Shown here: piece by piece, positions 10,257 to 23,021 of the stretch
Layout: the number at the start of each line of letters is the position of its first letter
How positions within the stretch are numbered: position 1 is the stretch's first letter
NCBI GenBank assembly: GCA_026545225.1
Contig: CM048848.1
Coordinates: 13,248,853-13,312,852, forward strand
Length of the DNA stretch: 64,000 nucleotides
Reading direction: 5' to 3'
DNA from: Cornus controversa
Taxonomy: Eukaryota > Streptophyta > Magnoliopsida > Cornales > Cornaceae
Program-made: the position numbers and the translations under genes
Notes under the pieces: generated by a model
The model's input: the letters and a program-made list of their open reading frames with translations, nothing else
Database searches by the model: none
Told to the model about the DNA's origin: nothing

Positions 10257-11480
10257 AGTCACAAACAGATAGATTCCCTCTTATATATCTTCCAAACTCC
10301 TCCTCAGAATGCATGCATGCAGATCCTTAATGTCCCACCGGTTTGCCCTTATTCCTCAACTCTTCGAAAATATCCATATGCAATATTATTGGTTTAATCT
10401 TGTGCCAACTCATGGTTGATCATGTCTTTAGCAATCTTATTGGTTTACTGTATTAAATATATATACATACATATTGGCTGACTGTATCATCTTACTGGAT
10501 GTGTTGAGAGTTATCCGAAAATTTAATTAAAAGTGCTTCTGTATTGAACTTATTTCTATAGGTAGTGATCGAGGAACTCTTTAGAGTACTTGACATGCTT
10601 TATATTGGAAAGCATGTCATCAACACAACAATCAAATACAAAATGAGAATGGTGACTGAGGTAACATCAGATGTACCCAATATCAAAGGAAAAGAAAAAC
10701 CTTCTGGAGAAGTAGATGGTAATTATGTTGCCAAATGATCAGATTTTAGAAGAACAACTACACAAACACATCAAGTTGCTATACATGTAAATTATTTTTA
10801 ATAAAACCAGATTCCAGATTTTCTTTTTTCTAAAGTTTGAATTTCCGCCTTCACCTACAGGACATGACTTACATTTGACAATAGAAAAAACATATATATT
10901 AAGAAAGATCTATCTGAACTTTAAAAAAAAAAATTACAAGTGAAAAACAGATTATACAACACCAGCATCAAAGTCCAACTGCTCACGCCTTACAAGAACA
11001 CCTTCTTCCTAAATCTCAAGGCACCTATCATCAGGGAATTCATATGAGAAAATTGATCATTTAACAAGAACTGGATGCTAGTTGCAGTTAGTGTAAGAAT
11101 TCAGAAAAACAGAGAGAAAAACAGAGAGCAGAAAAGTTTATGTGAGATGTTCAGAGACGCAGGAAGTGGTAACTTTTAACAGCAAAAGCATAAGCATTGA
11201 ACGGCATGGAAGTTTTTTTAAATCTATAGTTCTAAAGGTAATAGACTCCAAAATCGCAATGGCATGGATAAAAATTAGTCAAGAGAAAAAAAGAAAAAAA
11301 CTTTAGGGTCTTCAAACCATACTAAAATCTAAAAAAAAACTGAAGTGTCTTCAAACCATACTAAATCTATTGTTTGCTTTTTTGCCAAATATAAACAACC
11401 AAAAGCTGAGAAGACTGTAAAAACTAAAAACAAAACTGCACTTAGCAATTAGAAATTAAAAAAAAAAAAAGAAACACAAC
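10257..11480. other. 3' flank of ZRK2, shared with ZRK3 and ZRK4
   Basis: This flank is collinear with 24003-25260 after ZRK3, and its first ~400 bp with 38132-38525 after ZRK4. It holds a poly-A-like tract near 10921-10932. At about 10711-10749 there is a decayed ZRK scrap, recognisable as a relic of the GNYDAKLSDF segment. No other gene is seen. Confidence 0.6.
10711..10749 (+). pseudogene. Short ZRK relic (DFS-region scrap)
   Basis: The bases read as a damaged form of the NGNYDAKLSDF segment found in every ZRK body, with an in-frame stop. The same scrap recurs at 24493-24529 after ZRK3, so it predates the duplication of the units. Confidence 0.5.
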
Positions 11481-11483
11481 ATT

Positions 11484-11945
11484 AAAATTATAAAGGATTA
11501 TGTCATTAAGGTTTTCCAATACAAACTCGTCCGGATAAGGGTTTGAGTTATCCATTTAAGTGCAGAACAAGACAGAGAGCATGCAGAGTTTGCACCTCCA
11601 CAAGCTTTCAAGACTTCTGTCAAAGACAGAATATCCTTGGTCATATCAATAAGCTTTGAGTTTGTCTCCGACACAAACTTGTCAAGCTTAGCATGTGCAG
11701 TTTGTACCTCCACAGTAGTCCGTTCTGTTTGCACCGTCAACAATACAACATCATCCAATGGAGGAGCGCCAACTTACTCTTCCAAACATGAAACACAATC
11801 TCTCGTTGTTTCAGCAGTATTACCTCAGGCCATCTTGAATCAATTGTGCTTTGAACCAGCAACATTGAGCCAACCTGACTCTGATACCAACTGTCAATTC
11901 AAACCCAAATTTTCGCCGCTGTGATGGCACTAAATATAAATATAG
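11484..11945 (-). mobile_element. LTR-retroelement scrap: leader and gag start
   Basis: Minus-strand sequence encodes a coiled gag-like N-terminus (core LLTVQTERTTVEVQT) next to a Met-tRNA-type primer site seen here as CTCTGATACCA (about 11879-11889). It matches 38530-38985 after ZRK4, and the first 45 bases match 25252-25297 after ZRK3. The scrap therefore travelled with the ZRK unit when it was duplicated. Broken and incomplete; family probably Ty3-like. Confidence 0.55.
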
Positions 11946-11991
11946 GTTTTCGCCGCGTCAATCTGAGTTACACATCATCATATTATTAGGT

Positions 11992-14453
11992 TTACACATT
12001 CATTCTGTCAATGACCACCCATAAATTGGTATCCACATCATCTGTCACTCTAATGGGGATAAAGTGAGCTACCTTCGTCAATCTGTCAACGACCACCCAA
12101 ACTGCGTCGTGACCCTTCCTCGACCTTGGAAGCCCCGTCACAAAATCCATAGTGACATGCTCCCATTTCCACATAGCCACAGGCAATGGCTGCAACAACC
12201 CCGCTGGTCTCTGATGCTCGCCACAAACTGAGCTACATCCTTTTTCATACCCTTCCACCAATACTGTCGGCGTAGGTTATGATACATCTTGGTACCACCT
12301 GGATGTACTGCTAGCCTCGAGTTGTGAAACTCTCTCAGAATCTCATCCCGACAAGCTGAGGGAACAAACATCTTCCCTTGGAATTTTATGCTCTCATCTG
12401 AATGAACTGTCCATCCTTCCACCACTTCACCACCCGAAATTCGTGTGCGAACAGTCTCAGCCTCACTATCCTTCCTTTGCTCTTCAATCACTCTACTCAC
12501 AAGAGTTAGTTGAGCAATAAGAGTAAATAACACCGCCGGTCCATCATCTTCACTGAAATGCAATCCCATTTCTGAGATATCTTCCATCATCTTCCACTCC
12601 CGTATGGCTAAGCTTGCTAAGCTACCATGTGACTTCCTACTCAACGCATCCGCCACTACATTGGCCTTTCTCGGATGATATTGCAAGTCGAAGTCATAAT
12701 CTTTCATGTATTCCATCCACCTCCGTTGCCTCATATTCAAATCCTTTTGTGAGAAAAGGTATTTGAGACTTTTGTGATCCGAGAATACCTCAAACTTCTC
12801 GCCATACAAATAATGTCTCCACACCTTAAGTGCAAAGATCACCGCTGCCAACTCCAAGTCGTGTACCGGATAATTTTGTTCGTGCGTCTTCAACTGCCTT
12901 GAACCATACGCCACTACTTGTTCGGTTTGCATTAGCACACATCCCAAACCAAGTCGTGAAGCGTCACAATAAATTGTATACCCCAACCCACGTTCTGGGA
13001 TGATCAAAATTGGAGCCGAAGTCAGCCGGCCCTTCAATTCCATGAATGCACGCTCGCAAGCATCATCCCACACAAATTTCACTACTTTTCGGGTAAGCTT
13101 TGTCATTGGTGCTGCTAACCACGAAAAGTCCTTCACAAACCTCCGATAATACCCGGCCAATCCCAAGAAACTACGTATCTCAAATACGCTCTTAGGTCTT
13201 TCCCAACTCATCACCGCTTCTATCTTGGATGGATCTACGGAAACCCCTCCTTTGGACACAACATGCCCAAGGAATTTCACTTCCGCTAGCCAAAATTCAC
13301 ATTTCTCATATTTGGCATATAATTGATGTTCTCTTAAGAGTTGCAACACAATCCTCAAATGACCCTCGTGCTCCTCTTCCAAAGATGAGTACACTAGGAT
13401 GTCATCAACAAACACAACCACAAACTCGTCCAAGTAAGCATTGAACACCCTATGCATTAGATCCATGAATGCCGCCGGTGCATTTGTCAAACCAAATGGC
13501 ATTACCAAAAACTCATAGTGTCCATATCGTGTGCGAAAGGCAGTCTTTGGAATGTCCGCCTCTCTAATCCCCAACTGATAATAGCCCGATCTCAGGTCTA
13601 TCTTTGAGAAACACCTCGAACCCTTAAGTTGATCGAACAAGTCATCTATCCTTGGCAAGGGATACTTATTTTTAATCGTTGCCCGATTCAACTTCCTATA
13701 GTCAATGCAAAGCCGCAAAGACCCGTCCTTCTTCTTAGCAAAAAGAACTGGAGCTCCCCAAGGCGATGTACTAGGACGTACAAATCCCTTGTCTAGTAGC
13801 TCTTGTAATTGGTCCTTCAACTCTTTCAACTCAGCCGGTGCCATTCGGTACGGTGCCATAGAAATGGGCGCAGTACCTGGAGCAAGATCTATCACAAACT
13901 CCACTTCTCGTTTCGGAGGCAACTGTGTCAATTCCCCCGGAAATACGTCCATAAACTCACACACTACACGAGGAAGCTCTCCAAGTGTCTCATCCTCACC
14001 ATCAACAAGTAGGCTCATCAAGAAATACCCAAGCCCTTTTCGATCACTAGAACCAAGTGGAGACGACAAGTAGAAGTCATCCCGCTCTCCCACAAAGCAA
14101 ATTCTAACACCTTCCGGCGTATGCAAGGTCACTCTTCCCCTGTAACAATCAATGTTGGCTCTATAGGTCGATAGCCAATCCATACCCAAGATCACATCAA
14201 AACTAGACATCTTAAGAAGGATGAAATCGAACACCAATCGATGTCCTGAAATCTCGATCTCGCAAGATCGGCACACATCACTCAAAACCACTCTACCACC
14301 AACTGGCGTATCAATGGATAAAACTGAGTCCAAAGATGACACCTCCAACCCCAAAGCACAAGCAAATGCATATGATATGAATGAATGTGATGCACCTAAA
14401 TCTACTAAAACCCTAGCCCATGAGCTAGATACAAGAAATATACCTCGGACCAC
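11992..14453 (-). mobile_element. pol region of the Ty3 element
   Basis: Domains in order on the minus strand: aspartic protease ([11 protein letters not shown]), reverse transcriptase with [10 protein letters not shown], RNase H (core [15 protein letters not shown]), the HHCC zinc domain ([20 protein letters not shown]) and the first part of the integrase core ([20 protein letters not shown]). No chromodomain is visible. Fossil, incomplete. Confidence 0.88.
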
Positions 14454-14516
14454 TGACGGCCCTGCTGAGGTCTCTCTTGGAGCAAGAGTAAAGACACAGC
14501 CCGGGGTCCTCTGGCC

Positions 14517-15689
14517 CTACTGTCCTGTACCCTGATATGTAGACTGAAGACTAGGAGCGCTAGATGCGGCTCCTCTAGCAGGTGCCCGTGAACTCTGAAC
14601 TGAAGGCACAGTCTGTGGTAGTGGCAATGCCCTAAAGCCTGACTGTGAAGTCGCAGGCTGCGCAGGACGCTGTTGTGAGCCAACGCCACTCTGTGTACCC
14701 CTCTTCTGTGGGCAATTCCAACTAATGTGCCCCATCTGTTGACAGTGGAAACACTTTTTGTCCGTCACAGGAGTATTATGCTTTTGAGTGCATTCTGCCG
14801 CTTTGTGTCCCAGTTTCTGGCAATTATAGCAAATTACCTTAGGTCGTGTGGTCCCAGTAGGCACAGCCACTGATGGTGTAGATTGGGTTTGTTGTTGCCC
14901 TTGGGAGAACGACCCACCATCCTTTCTCTTCCTTCCTGTACGGTTGTCTGAAAGAGACCCCACGTTTCTCATTTGGTTCCTTGCTTCCCTCTTCTTCCGA
15001 TTATCAATATCAAGTTCCTCAGCCACTAGTGCCCTCTCCACTACCACTGCATAACTAGTCAGCCCCAAGACTGCCACCTTATCTCTTATGAATGTCCGAA
15101 GACCCCTTATGAACTGTTTTATCTTTAGCTCCTCCGTTGGTATTATCTCTCTAGCAAAACGAGCCAAGGAAGTGAATTTGGTCTCGTATTCCATCACCGT
15201 CATTGAGTCTTGTGTCAACTCATAAAATTCCCTTCTTAGATTGTCTTTCACTGTCACTGGAAAGTACTTCTCAAAGAAGAGTACTTGAAACATGTCCCAA
15301 TCCATCGTCTCGATGTCATGGTAGTTTTCGGTGAATTTTCACCAACGACTGGCATCATCTATTAGATAGTGAGTGGCCACCTTCACCCTCAAGTCTTCAT
15401 CTATTTCAAGCACAGTAAGGAGCTTGACAATCTCATCCAACCAGTTTTCTGCCACTATGGGATCGGATCCCCCTGAATAGGTTGGCGGATTGTACTTCTT
15501 GATATGCCCTAATGCCGTTATCATTCGGCTAGGAGGAGCTGCCCTTGGTGGAGCTTGTGTCTCCTCCTGGGTTTCCCTTTGAGTTTCCCTTGCAATTTGC
15601 CGCATGGCAGTGACCATGTCACGCATAAATTGTCCTCCATCTGTGGGAGCTACTGGTGGCACTTCCCCACGAGCTCTACGTGGTGGCAT
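14517..15689 (-). mobile_element. gag region of the Ty3 element
   Basis: Starts MPPRRARGEVPP, carries the retroelement gag core (YSGGSDPIVAENWLDEI and the segment near 15305-15170), then two CCHC zinc knuckles (CYNCQKLGHKAAEC and CFHCQQMGHISWNC) before a Ser/Pro/Gln-rich tail. This is typical of plant Ty3 chromoviruses. Fossil, not whole. Confidence 0.85.
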
Positions 15690-15995
15690 CCTTCTGCATA
15701 GATGACAAGAAGATACCTAAAAATTCAAAGCATGTATGCCATGTCCAATTCACTTCATGCATACACAACATACTTATATACTTCATAAGTAGCATATCAT
15801 ATCAAACAAACAAGCACATAAAATTTTCTATGTAATATGCATTTAACCTTAGCTTACACTCAAAACCTCAAATCTAGGATCAGAACCTAAATTTCAAAAT
15901 CCCATGCATCATCAATCTCCTTCAATCCAACACGTGGCTTAACCATTTCCCGTCGTCCGTAGGTATTCAAACCCGGTTAAGCTCTGATACCATTT

Positions 15996-18825
15996 TGTCA
16001 CGCCCCAGTTTTTGACACCCAGTTAGGAGCGAGGGAAACGGGGGTGAATCCGTAATTTCACCTCAAGTCCCCACACCTTAATCTCATTATAATATATTCT
16101 ATTGCAGAAGCATTCTATATGCACACCCTTAAGGTGGCATTAGATCATCAATGGCCCTTGCAAATGATTTTCATCTTTGGTTCCATACGTATAAACCACT
16201 AAGTTCTGGACCACAACTTTTCACACAGATATAATTTGATTATGAAACCTACACCATTGGATAAAGCTTTCAAAAATACTCAATTTAAAAAAAAACCACA
16301 CTCAATTCCGATTTAAAACGAAGAAATTACATCGAAACGAAGTCTGGACAATTTTTGAACCTTGCTGTGAATAGTAATCTCGATCAATCGAGATTCATCT
16401 CGATTAATCGAGATTTTGACCCCTTTAATCAAAGAAAACAGCCTCTCGGTAACTTGGACCTGCAATATTTCGATCAATCGAGATTGGGACTTCGATTAAT
16501 CGAAATTAAGCCTGGAAAATCATAAAATCTCGCAACCATTTCGATCAATCGAGATGGGCATCTCGATTAATCGAAATGGGCACTTCGATTAATCGAAATG
16601 CATTGCCCAGTTTCTTCCAAACACCTAAATAAGATCAAATTGAATCCAAATCTCAACCAAACCACCTTAGATCATTCATAAATCATATAAATCATCTACC
16701 ATTGATATAAAATCATACTCACACATCAACTTATACATTTGAATCTCAAATCTTGCATAATCATAGAAAATTCATCCAAAGCCCACCATGCACATAAAAT
16801 TTCAAGTGAACCAAACCTCCTCATTTTTTTTCAAAGGTAATCTTCATTAATCCAACCATACAATCTAACTTGTACATTGAGATCCTACAACCATGATTCC
16901 AACATAAATCCACAACTCTAAACATTCATATCCACGAAATTTAAAATACACAAGACAAAAGAATACATTCATCCATTTAAATCCCAAATCCATACATAAT
17001 CCATGGAACCATACATATAAGAATTCAAATGGCCCTTTTTGCATACATTCCACAAGTCTCAAATAAAGGAAGCCATTATACATACATTTCTCAAAAATCA
17101 CTTTCCTACAAGTGTGGCACTTACATTTGGATTTTTCATACATAAAAAGGTACAAATGTAAAGGCAACACCACAACCATTGTCTACATGCCACAAGCCGG
17201 CATGGGCATTTATCTACCTCTCAAAAGAGCAAAAGTCCAAAAATAAGCTCAACACATCCATAGAGCTAATCATACTCCGTCTTCCATTGGCGCCTTATCT
17301 GAAAAAGTTTATATAAATGGGGGGTGAGCAATACTGCGGCTCAGTAGGAATGATCCACCCAACCCCACTCTAACTCAGGCGGCCATGCATGGATGCATAT
17401 GAAATCCCTACATGTCTACATGGCAAGTGTACATGCTTTTAACCCACAAACAAACACGTTTTTCAAATCATGCGTGATGCTTCACATCTCAATGCAATTA
17501 CATACATATATATATACATATCCAATTCAGCAAACCACAATATATACATGTATAACTCACACCACATAAATCCGAAAATCAATTCAACTGAGGACTTCGC
17601 TCGTCACAATCCGTAGTAAGGGTCACGTTAGGACCACATACTCTACTCACGCTTTTCGGGCTACTAACCCGACGGAAGCGACACCCGCTTGGCCAAGTTT
17701 TGGGTCTTGCACCCTAGAGTTCGATACCCTTATTAATTCTCACACATGCCCCAAAAACCTCGCTTTTCATATAATGTACACATATCAAATAAATGCACAA
17801 AATCCACACAATGCAATGCTTTTGTCAAAACAATGCACTTTTCTTTCTTATCTCAAGCTTGTCACAATGTCAACACACTCATACCATGAAAATCATCATG
17901 CTTATGCATTTCACAAGAAAAATCATATTTTTCATACACAAGTCTATAAAACTCACATTTTTCATATTTTCACCAAATGATCACATTTTTCATCAAGAAC
18001 ATTCATAGTCCCATTTGCACATACACAACACATATAGGTTCTAATCAACATGCTAGACATTTACACATGCATAATCACCTTGGTATACATATATACACAT
18101 ATACATGACCCTAAACTCAAGAAATCCCAATCTATCTTTCATGTCACAAGTATGTGACCTATAGAATCAAAGTAAAGATGAGTCTAGCACCCCTACCTCA
18201 AATTGGAAGAGCTCCCAATTGATTTTTCCCAATCTCTCAAAACCCAACTTCCTCCGAAATGATTTTTGAACCGATCAATCTCGAGCCCTTGATGTGTAGA
18301 TCGTTTCTTCCTTTTTCGGTGAAATCAAAATCCCACTCTAAGGCCCTCAAATCTAGTAAAGAAGAAGAGGAGATGAAGCTTGTATGTATATACGTATATA
18401 TCTCTCTCTCTCGGCTGCTGGGATGAAGAATGAGAGAAGAGCTGATCTCTCTTAGTATTTATAGCTAAGTGACCCCCTCTTAATTACTAGTTTGCCATCA
18501 CCTTTTTGCAAAACCTTCTCGGGCTCATTTTCGGAGTTCCGTAACTCAGATTGACGCGAAATCAACTCCGTTGCGCGTCAAATATTTTATTTAAGTCATT
18601 CCGACACTTTTAAAATTTCTGGGCCCACAAGGCCCACGCCCCTAGGTTGACCAAACTCAAAAAAGTCAACTTTTACCAAAAGTTCCCAAAACTTTCGAAA
18701 ACCCTATACCAACCCTCTAAACATGTTTCACACATTCAAAACATGTTAAACATCATTTAAAATATATTTAAAGCAATAAATGACAAAAATTGAAAAACCG
18801 GCCAAAATTGGGCACGGTCTCTACA
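15996..18825 (-). repeat. LTR of the Ty3 element
   Basis: Runs from TGTCACGCCCC beside the primer site (plus orientation) to CTCTACA. The interior holds an array of seven TCGATYAATCGA-type palindromes at 16378-16600. A TATA-like TATTTATAGC and a CT microsatellite lie near 18395-18470, consistent with the promoter side. Confidence 0.75.
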
Positions 18826-19438
18826 GGAAGAGAAGAATCAAACTTGCCTCTTTGACGAATCAACTTGTTCACCCGATCGTCACTCCCTTCTCTCTTTCGT
18901 TTACTCCCTCAGTTCTGTGCGTAAAGTAACGGCAAAAACCCTAATTTCTTCTTTTTCCTTTTTGTCTTAATTATTATTCTATTATTGATTTTTCTAAAAC
19001 TAAATAAAATCAAAATAATAATAATAATAATAACAATAATAATATAATTGTAACCCTGACCCAACAATTTCAACATAACCTTAGCCTAATCATTCCAGCC
19101 CAAATTCCTCCTTAGCCCAAACCAAAGTATTTAAAAGATTTAAATAAAACAACACATAATAAATAACAATTCACATAAAATGATAAAAAATAAATAAATA
19201 GAGAAGTTTACATGAAATGATTGGAATCTATTAAATATAACAATCCACATAAAATGATAACATTCAAACTTATCAATTCACATAAAATGATAAAATGAAT
19301 ATAAAGGAAAATCAACTCACATAAAACGATAAAATATAGAGACAATGCATTTCACATGAATTAATAATAATAAAAATAAAATAATAATAATAATAATAAT
19401 AATATAAAGCAATTCAAATTTCTTTAAAATAATTGCCA
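18826..19438 (-). repeat. Fragment of the TGTAATACC LTR family (outer copy)
   Basis: Matches 22441-22900 of the neighbouring solo LTR, including the stretch starting GGAAGAGAAGAATCAAAC. The copy continues after the nested solo LTR as 22939-22960, ending GGGGTATTACA. Its other half is not found to the left of the Ty3 element. Confidence 0.7.
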
Positions 19439-22400
19439 TGAAATACCCCTCCAAAATTTCGCGCATGAGGTGGCCAGTCTCATACACAAAACCTGGAAGA
19501 TACATACAACTGGTAGCAACAAGCATAGAATACAAAAGATATAATGAATAATTTTCTAATTGCAGAAAAGAAAGTTCCTCTGAATTAAAAATAACTGTTA
19601 ACTAAACAAGTATATGTCCGGTAATATAATTTGGAAGTCCTGTAACCCAAGGACCCCTTAACCAGAATGAACCAAAGTTTTTAATTCTAAAATTAATACC
19701 AACAATCAAAGTCTCAAAAGGTCATAGTATGACTCTTGAAGAAGACAAGTTCCTACCCTGTGATGAGACGTCTGCTACAACCAAACCCTAAAACTCTATC
19801 CTCGCGGTGGAACTTGTCTGAAACCTGAAATATCAACAAAGTGGGTTAAACCCACGAGCAAGTTCTATCTACTACATCCCAATCAGAGAACCAATATACA
19901 TACCCTCAGTATAAGGGACATAAAATAAGTCTATAGATTTAACCTACAAGTTATTCTTTTACCCAGTTTCGTGTTTCCAAAACAACAGTCAATATTTATA
20001 ATATTCCACCCAAACCCTTATTATGCAAACGTGAACACGTTCCTTACGTTCAGCAGAAATAAACATAATATAAAATAATATCAAGTTTAAGCAATCCTAA
20101 CATGCCATCATTAAATCTTTTGATACCTTAATAGGTATAGATATATACATACTAGTCATTTCCTATTTAGATCATGTTTTCAGAAGTAAAATCATCTTAT
20201 ACATTGTTCCAACACACCCTTATCATCCAACAATGAACACATTCTTTAAGTTCAAAATAAAGAAAACATGTGCATACACATATAGATACCTTATTAGATA
20301 TGGGCGATCCTGACACGCCAAATAAAATGTATAGATACTTTATTAGGTATGGGCGATCCTAACACGCCAAATAAAATGTATAGATACCTTATTAGGTATG
20401 GGCGATCCTGACACGCCGGGCAATCCTGACATGCCAAATAAAATGCATAGATACCTTATTAGGTATGGGCGATCCTGACACGCCGGGCAATCCTTACATG
20501 CCAAATAAAATACATAGATACCTTATTAGGTATAGGCAATCCTGACACGCCGGGCAATCCTTACATGCCAAAATAAAATGCATAGATACATTCCAATATG
20601 CAATATAAAATAACAAGGTGCATTATGATTTAAATTTGCACAAACGTTATTTCAAATCATCCAACATGAAATTATCATCATAAGACAAATCGTTCACAAG
20701 TAGACTATAATCAAGTATCCCATGTGCATTTATATATATAATAAACACAATCGATTAAATCAAAATAATTTAACATCCATTAGAGGAAACAATTCCCCAA
20801 ACCAACCTCCAATGCACTCAAATCTCCGAGGGGATCTAAACTTACTCTTATCTAGGTTTCTGGGCCTATTTCACTTCTAAGAACACTAAGAAAATATTCT
20901 AAAATTTTTTGTAATTTAAAAATATTTTTAATAAACCAAAGAAGGTGAAAATCCAACTTTTAGGCACTTTAAAAATTAATTTAATACTAAGGGAAGCTCA
21001 ATTCAAGGTGAAAATTTAAACCCAAGGTCATTTAATCTCTAAACAGTTACAGAAAAATTTTGGAAAATTTGGGAATTTCAGAAGTATTTTCTAAAATTAC
21101 AGAAAGTGAAAAATCCAACTTTTAGACACTTTAAAAATCAATTGAGCAGCAAGGAAAGATTATTTTGAGTTGAAAATTTAAACCCAAGTGTATTTATCCT
21201 CCAGAGAATTACAGTAAAAATTTGGGAATTTTTGGAATTATAAAAGTATTTTTCTAAAATTACAGAAAGTGAAAAATCCAACTTTTAGACACTTTAAAAA
21301 TCAATTGAATAGCAAGGAAAGATTATTTTGAGTTGAAACTTTAAAACCAAGTGTATTTAGCCTCTATAGAGCTACATTAAAAATTTTGGAAATTTTGAAA
21401 ATTTCTAACTATTTTCTAAAATTAAAGAGGCTGAAAAATCCAGTTTTTAGACACTTTAAAAATTAATTTAAAGACAATGGTAAAACATTTTGCTATGAAA
21501 TTTAAACTCCAAGCCCCTTAAGCTCCCATCAAGTTGTCATAAAATTTTTGGAATTTTTAGAATTATAAAAGTATTTTTAAAAAATGATTTTTCCAGATTT
21601 TCAAGTTTTCCCAAAAGTTTCAAAAATACAAAATAAATATCAAAACAATTCGGAATGGGCCCATATTGGGCCCAGAGGCGGGCCCCCGAGAGTGGGCCCC
21701 AAAAATAATTTTCCGGCCACCGGCGCCGGCGGCACGCGCCCCCACGAACCGGCGAACGCGTGGCCCCTTTTCCTTTTCTTTTGTTTTTTTCTTTTCTTTC
21801 TTCTTCCTTCTTCCTCGGCTGAAGCTCCAGCGGCCAACAATGGAGGCCGAGCTTCCCGATCACTTTCCGATCACTTCCGAGCACCGAATCGCGCATATGA
21901 ATATACCATTGAACTCGTATCGATCTAAGCTACGTATTGGTACCAAAATTATCCCCTCTCGCGGACTAAATCAAAAACGCCCAATTTCAAGTTTCAAAAA
22001 TCTAAAATTTTAAACTCAATTTCCCGTCAATCTACCCAACGGTTCATAACAAAACTTTCAAGGATTGTTCTAGGAAGTAAGATCTACCTTTTAATCGGAA
22101 CAAAATCCCTCAAAAATGATAAACACAGTAGACCCAAATTTCATGTTCGTATATATATACACCCGCCTATACAATCATATATACATGTATATACATATGC
22201 AAAAATATTCTAAAACAGTACCAAAACTCCAAAATCCTAATGTTTAATCCACAGAATTATTCTTAGCATGCAAAATCATAAATTTCATAATTAAATGCAT
22301 ACAAATTTCTAGCAACATATCTATACAATTAGCATAATTAATTCTCACAAAATTTATCAACAGAAAAAAAAAAAATTATATACAAATTTCCAAAATAAAC

Positions 22401-22933
22401 ACAATCCTCAAACCTAGACTATGCATACGGATTCAAAGGGGAAGAGAAGAATCAAACTTGCCTTTTTTCTGACGAATTAACTTGTTCACCCGATCGTCAC
22501 TCCCTTCTCTCTTTCGTTTACTCGCTCTTAGTTCTGTGCGTAAAACAACGGCAACCCTAATTTCTTCTTCTTTTCTTTTCCTTTTTGTCTTAATTATTCT
22601 TTTATTGATTTTCCTAAAACTAATTAAAATCAAATTAATAATACTAACAATAGCAATAAAATATTATTTCAACCCTAGGCCCATCATTTTAAACATAACC
22701 TTAGCCCACTCATACTAGCCCAAATTCCTCCCTAGCCCAACCCAAAACATTTAAATAAAATAACACACAATTAATACCAATTCACATAAAATGATAAAAT
22801 GCATGTATAAAAGACAAGCAACTCACCTACAATGATAATTTATATATAAAAAAAAACATTTCACATGAATTAATAAAATAAAGTAATAATATAAAGAGAT
22901 TAAATTGACACCTAAATTTTCCGGGGTATTACA
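19439..22933 (-). mobile_element. Solo LTR (TGTAATACC family), nested in a copy of its own family
   Basis: Plus-orientation ends are TGAAATACCCC and GGGGTATTACA, the inverse of TGTAATACCCC...TTTCA. Flanks are TGCCA (19434-19438) and TGCCG (22934-22938), a target duplication with one difference. Length is about 3.5 kb, with no internal region. It shares order and sequence with 39371-42561 (opposite orientation) and 54513-58005. Open frames in its GC-rich part (21537-22013) are by-products. Confidence 0.82.
20285..20595. repeat. LTR-internal minisatellite
   Basis: Five to six units of about 50 or 67 bp built on TAGATACCTTATTAGGTAT and GGCGATCCTGACACGCC. The same array is in the other two solo LTRs (55380-55830, and inverted at 41340-41900), with different copy numbers. 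TACCTTATTAGGTA is itself an imperfect palindrome. Confidence 0.85.
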
Positions 22934-22960
22934 TGCCGTCCAAATTTCCGGGGTATTACA

Positions 22961-23000
22961 AGTACATTGATGTATTTCTTTTTTCTATAAATAAAAGCGG
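22961..23000 (+). promoter_or_regulatory. TATA-box segment placed directly before ZRK3
   Basis: These 40 bases match 1387-1426 with a single difference and include the TATA box CTATAAATA (22985-22993). On the left they abut the end of an LTR (GGGGTATTACA, 22950-22960). On the right they abut ZRK coding sequence (AAAAAGGAAAAGG from 23001). The normal ZRK leader, intron and first codons are absent. Confidence 0.6.
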
Positions 23001-23021
23001 AAAAAGGAAAAGGAGAGATTG

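Larger units (their letters stand above)
11992..18825 (-). mobile_element. Incomplete Ty3/gypsy element, likely Tekay/Del-type chromovirus
   Basis: Minus-strand order is LTR (15996-18825), Met-tRNA primer site (15981-15992, TGGTATCAGAGC), gag, then protease, reverse transcriptase, RNase H and the start of integrase. The 2.8 kb LTR and MPPRRAR-type gag fit Tekay/Del. The element is broken: only one LTR is present, it is incomplete at its 3' side, and about three or four breaks are visible. It sits inside an LTR fragment of another family (18826 onward). Confidence 0.85.

Noticed and set aside
13229-14535. Plus-strand frames opposite the Ty3 pol region
   Set aside because: Antisense shadows of the reverse transcriptase and protease coding sequence.
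20285-20595. Regularly spaced repeats that might suggest a CRISPR-like array
   Set aside because: Units are contiguous tandem copies without unique spacers, in a plant LTR; a minisatellite.
21537-22013. Overlapping frames on both strands in the GC-rich part of a solo LTR, and their equivalents at 40382-40656 and 56655-57131
   Set aside because: They are inside LTR copies, are not conserved in frame between copies, and are explained by base composition.
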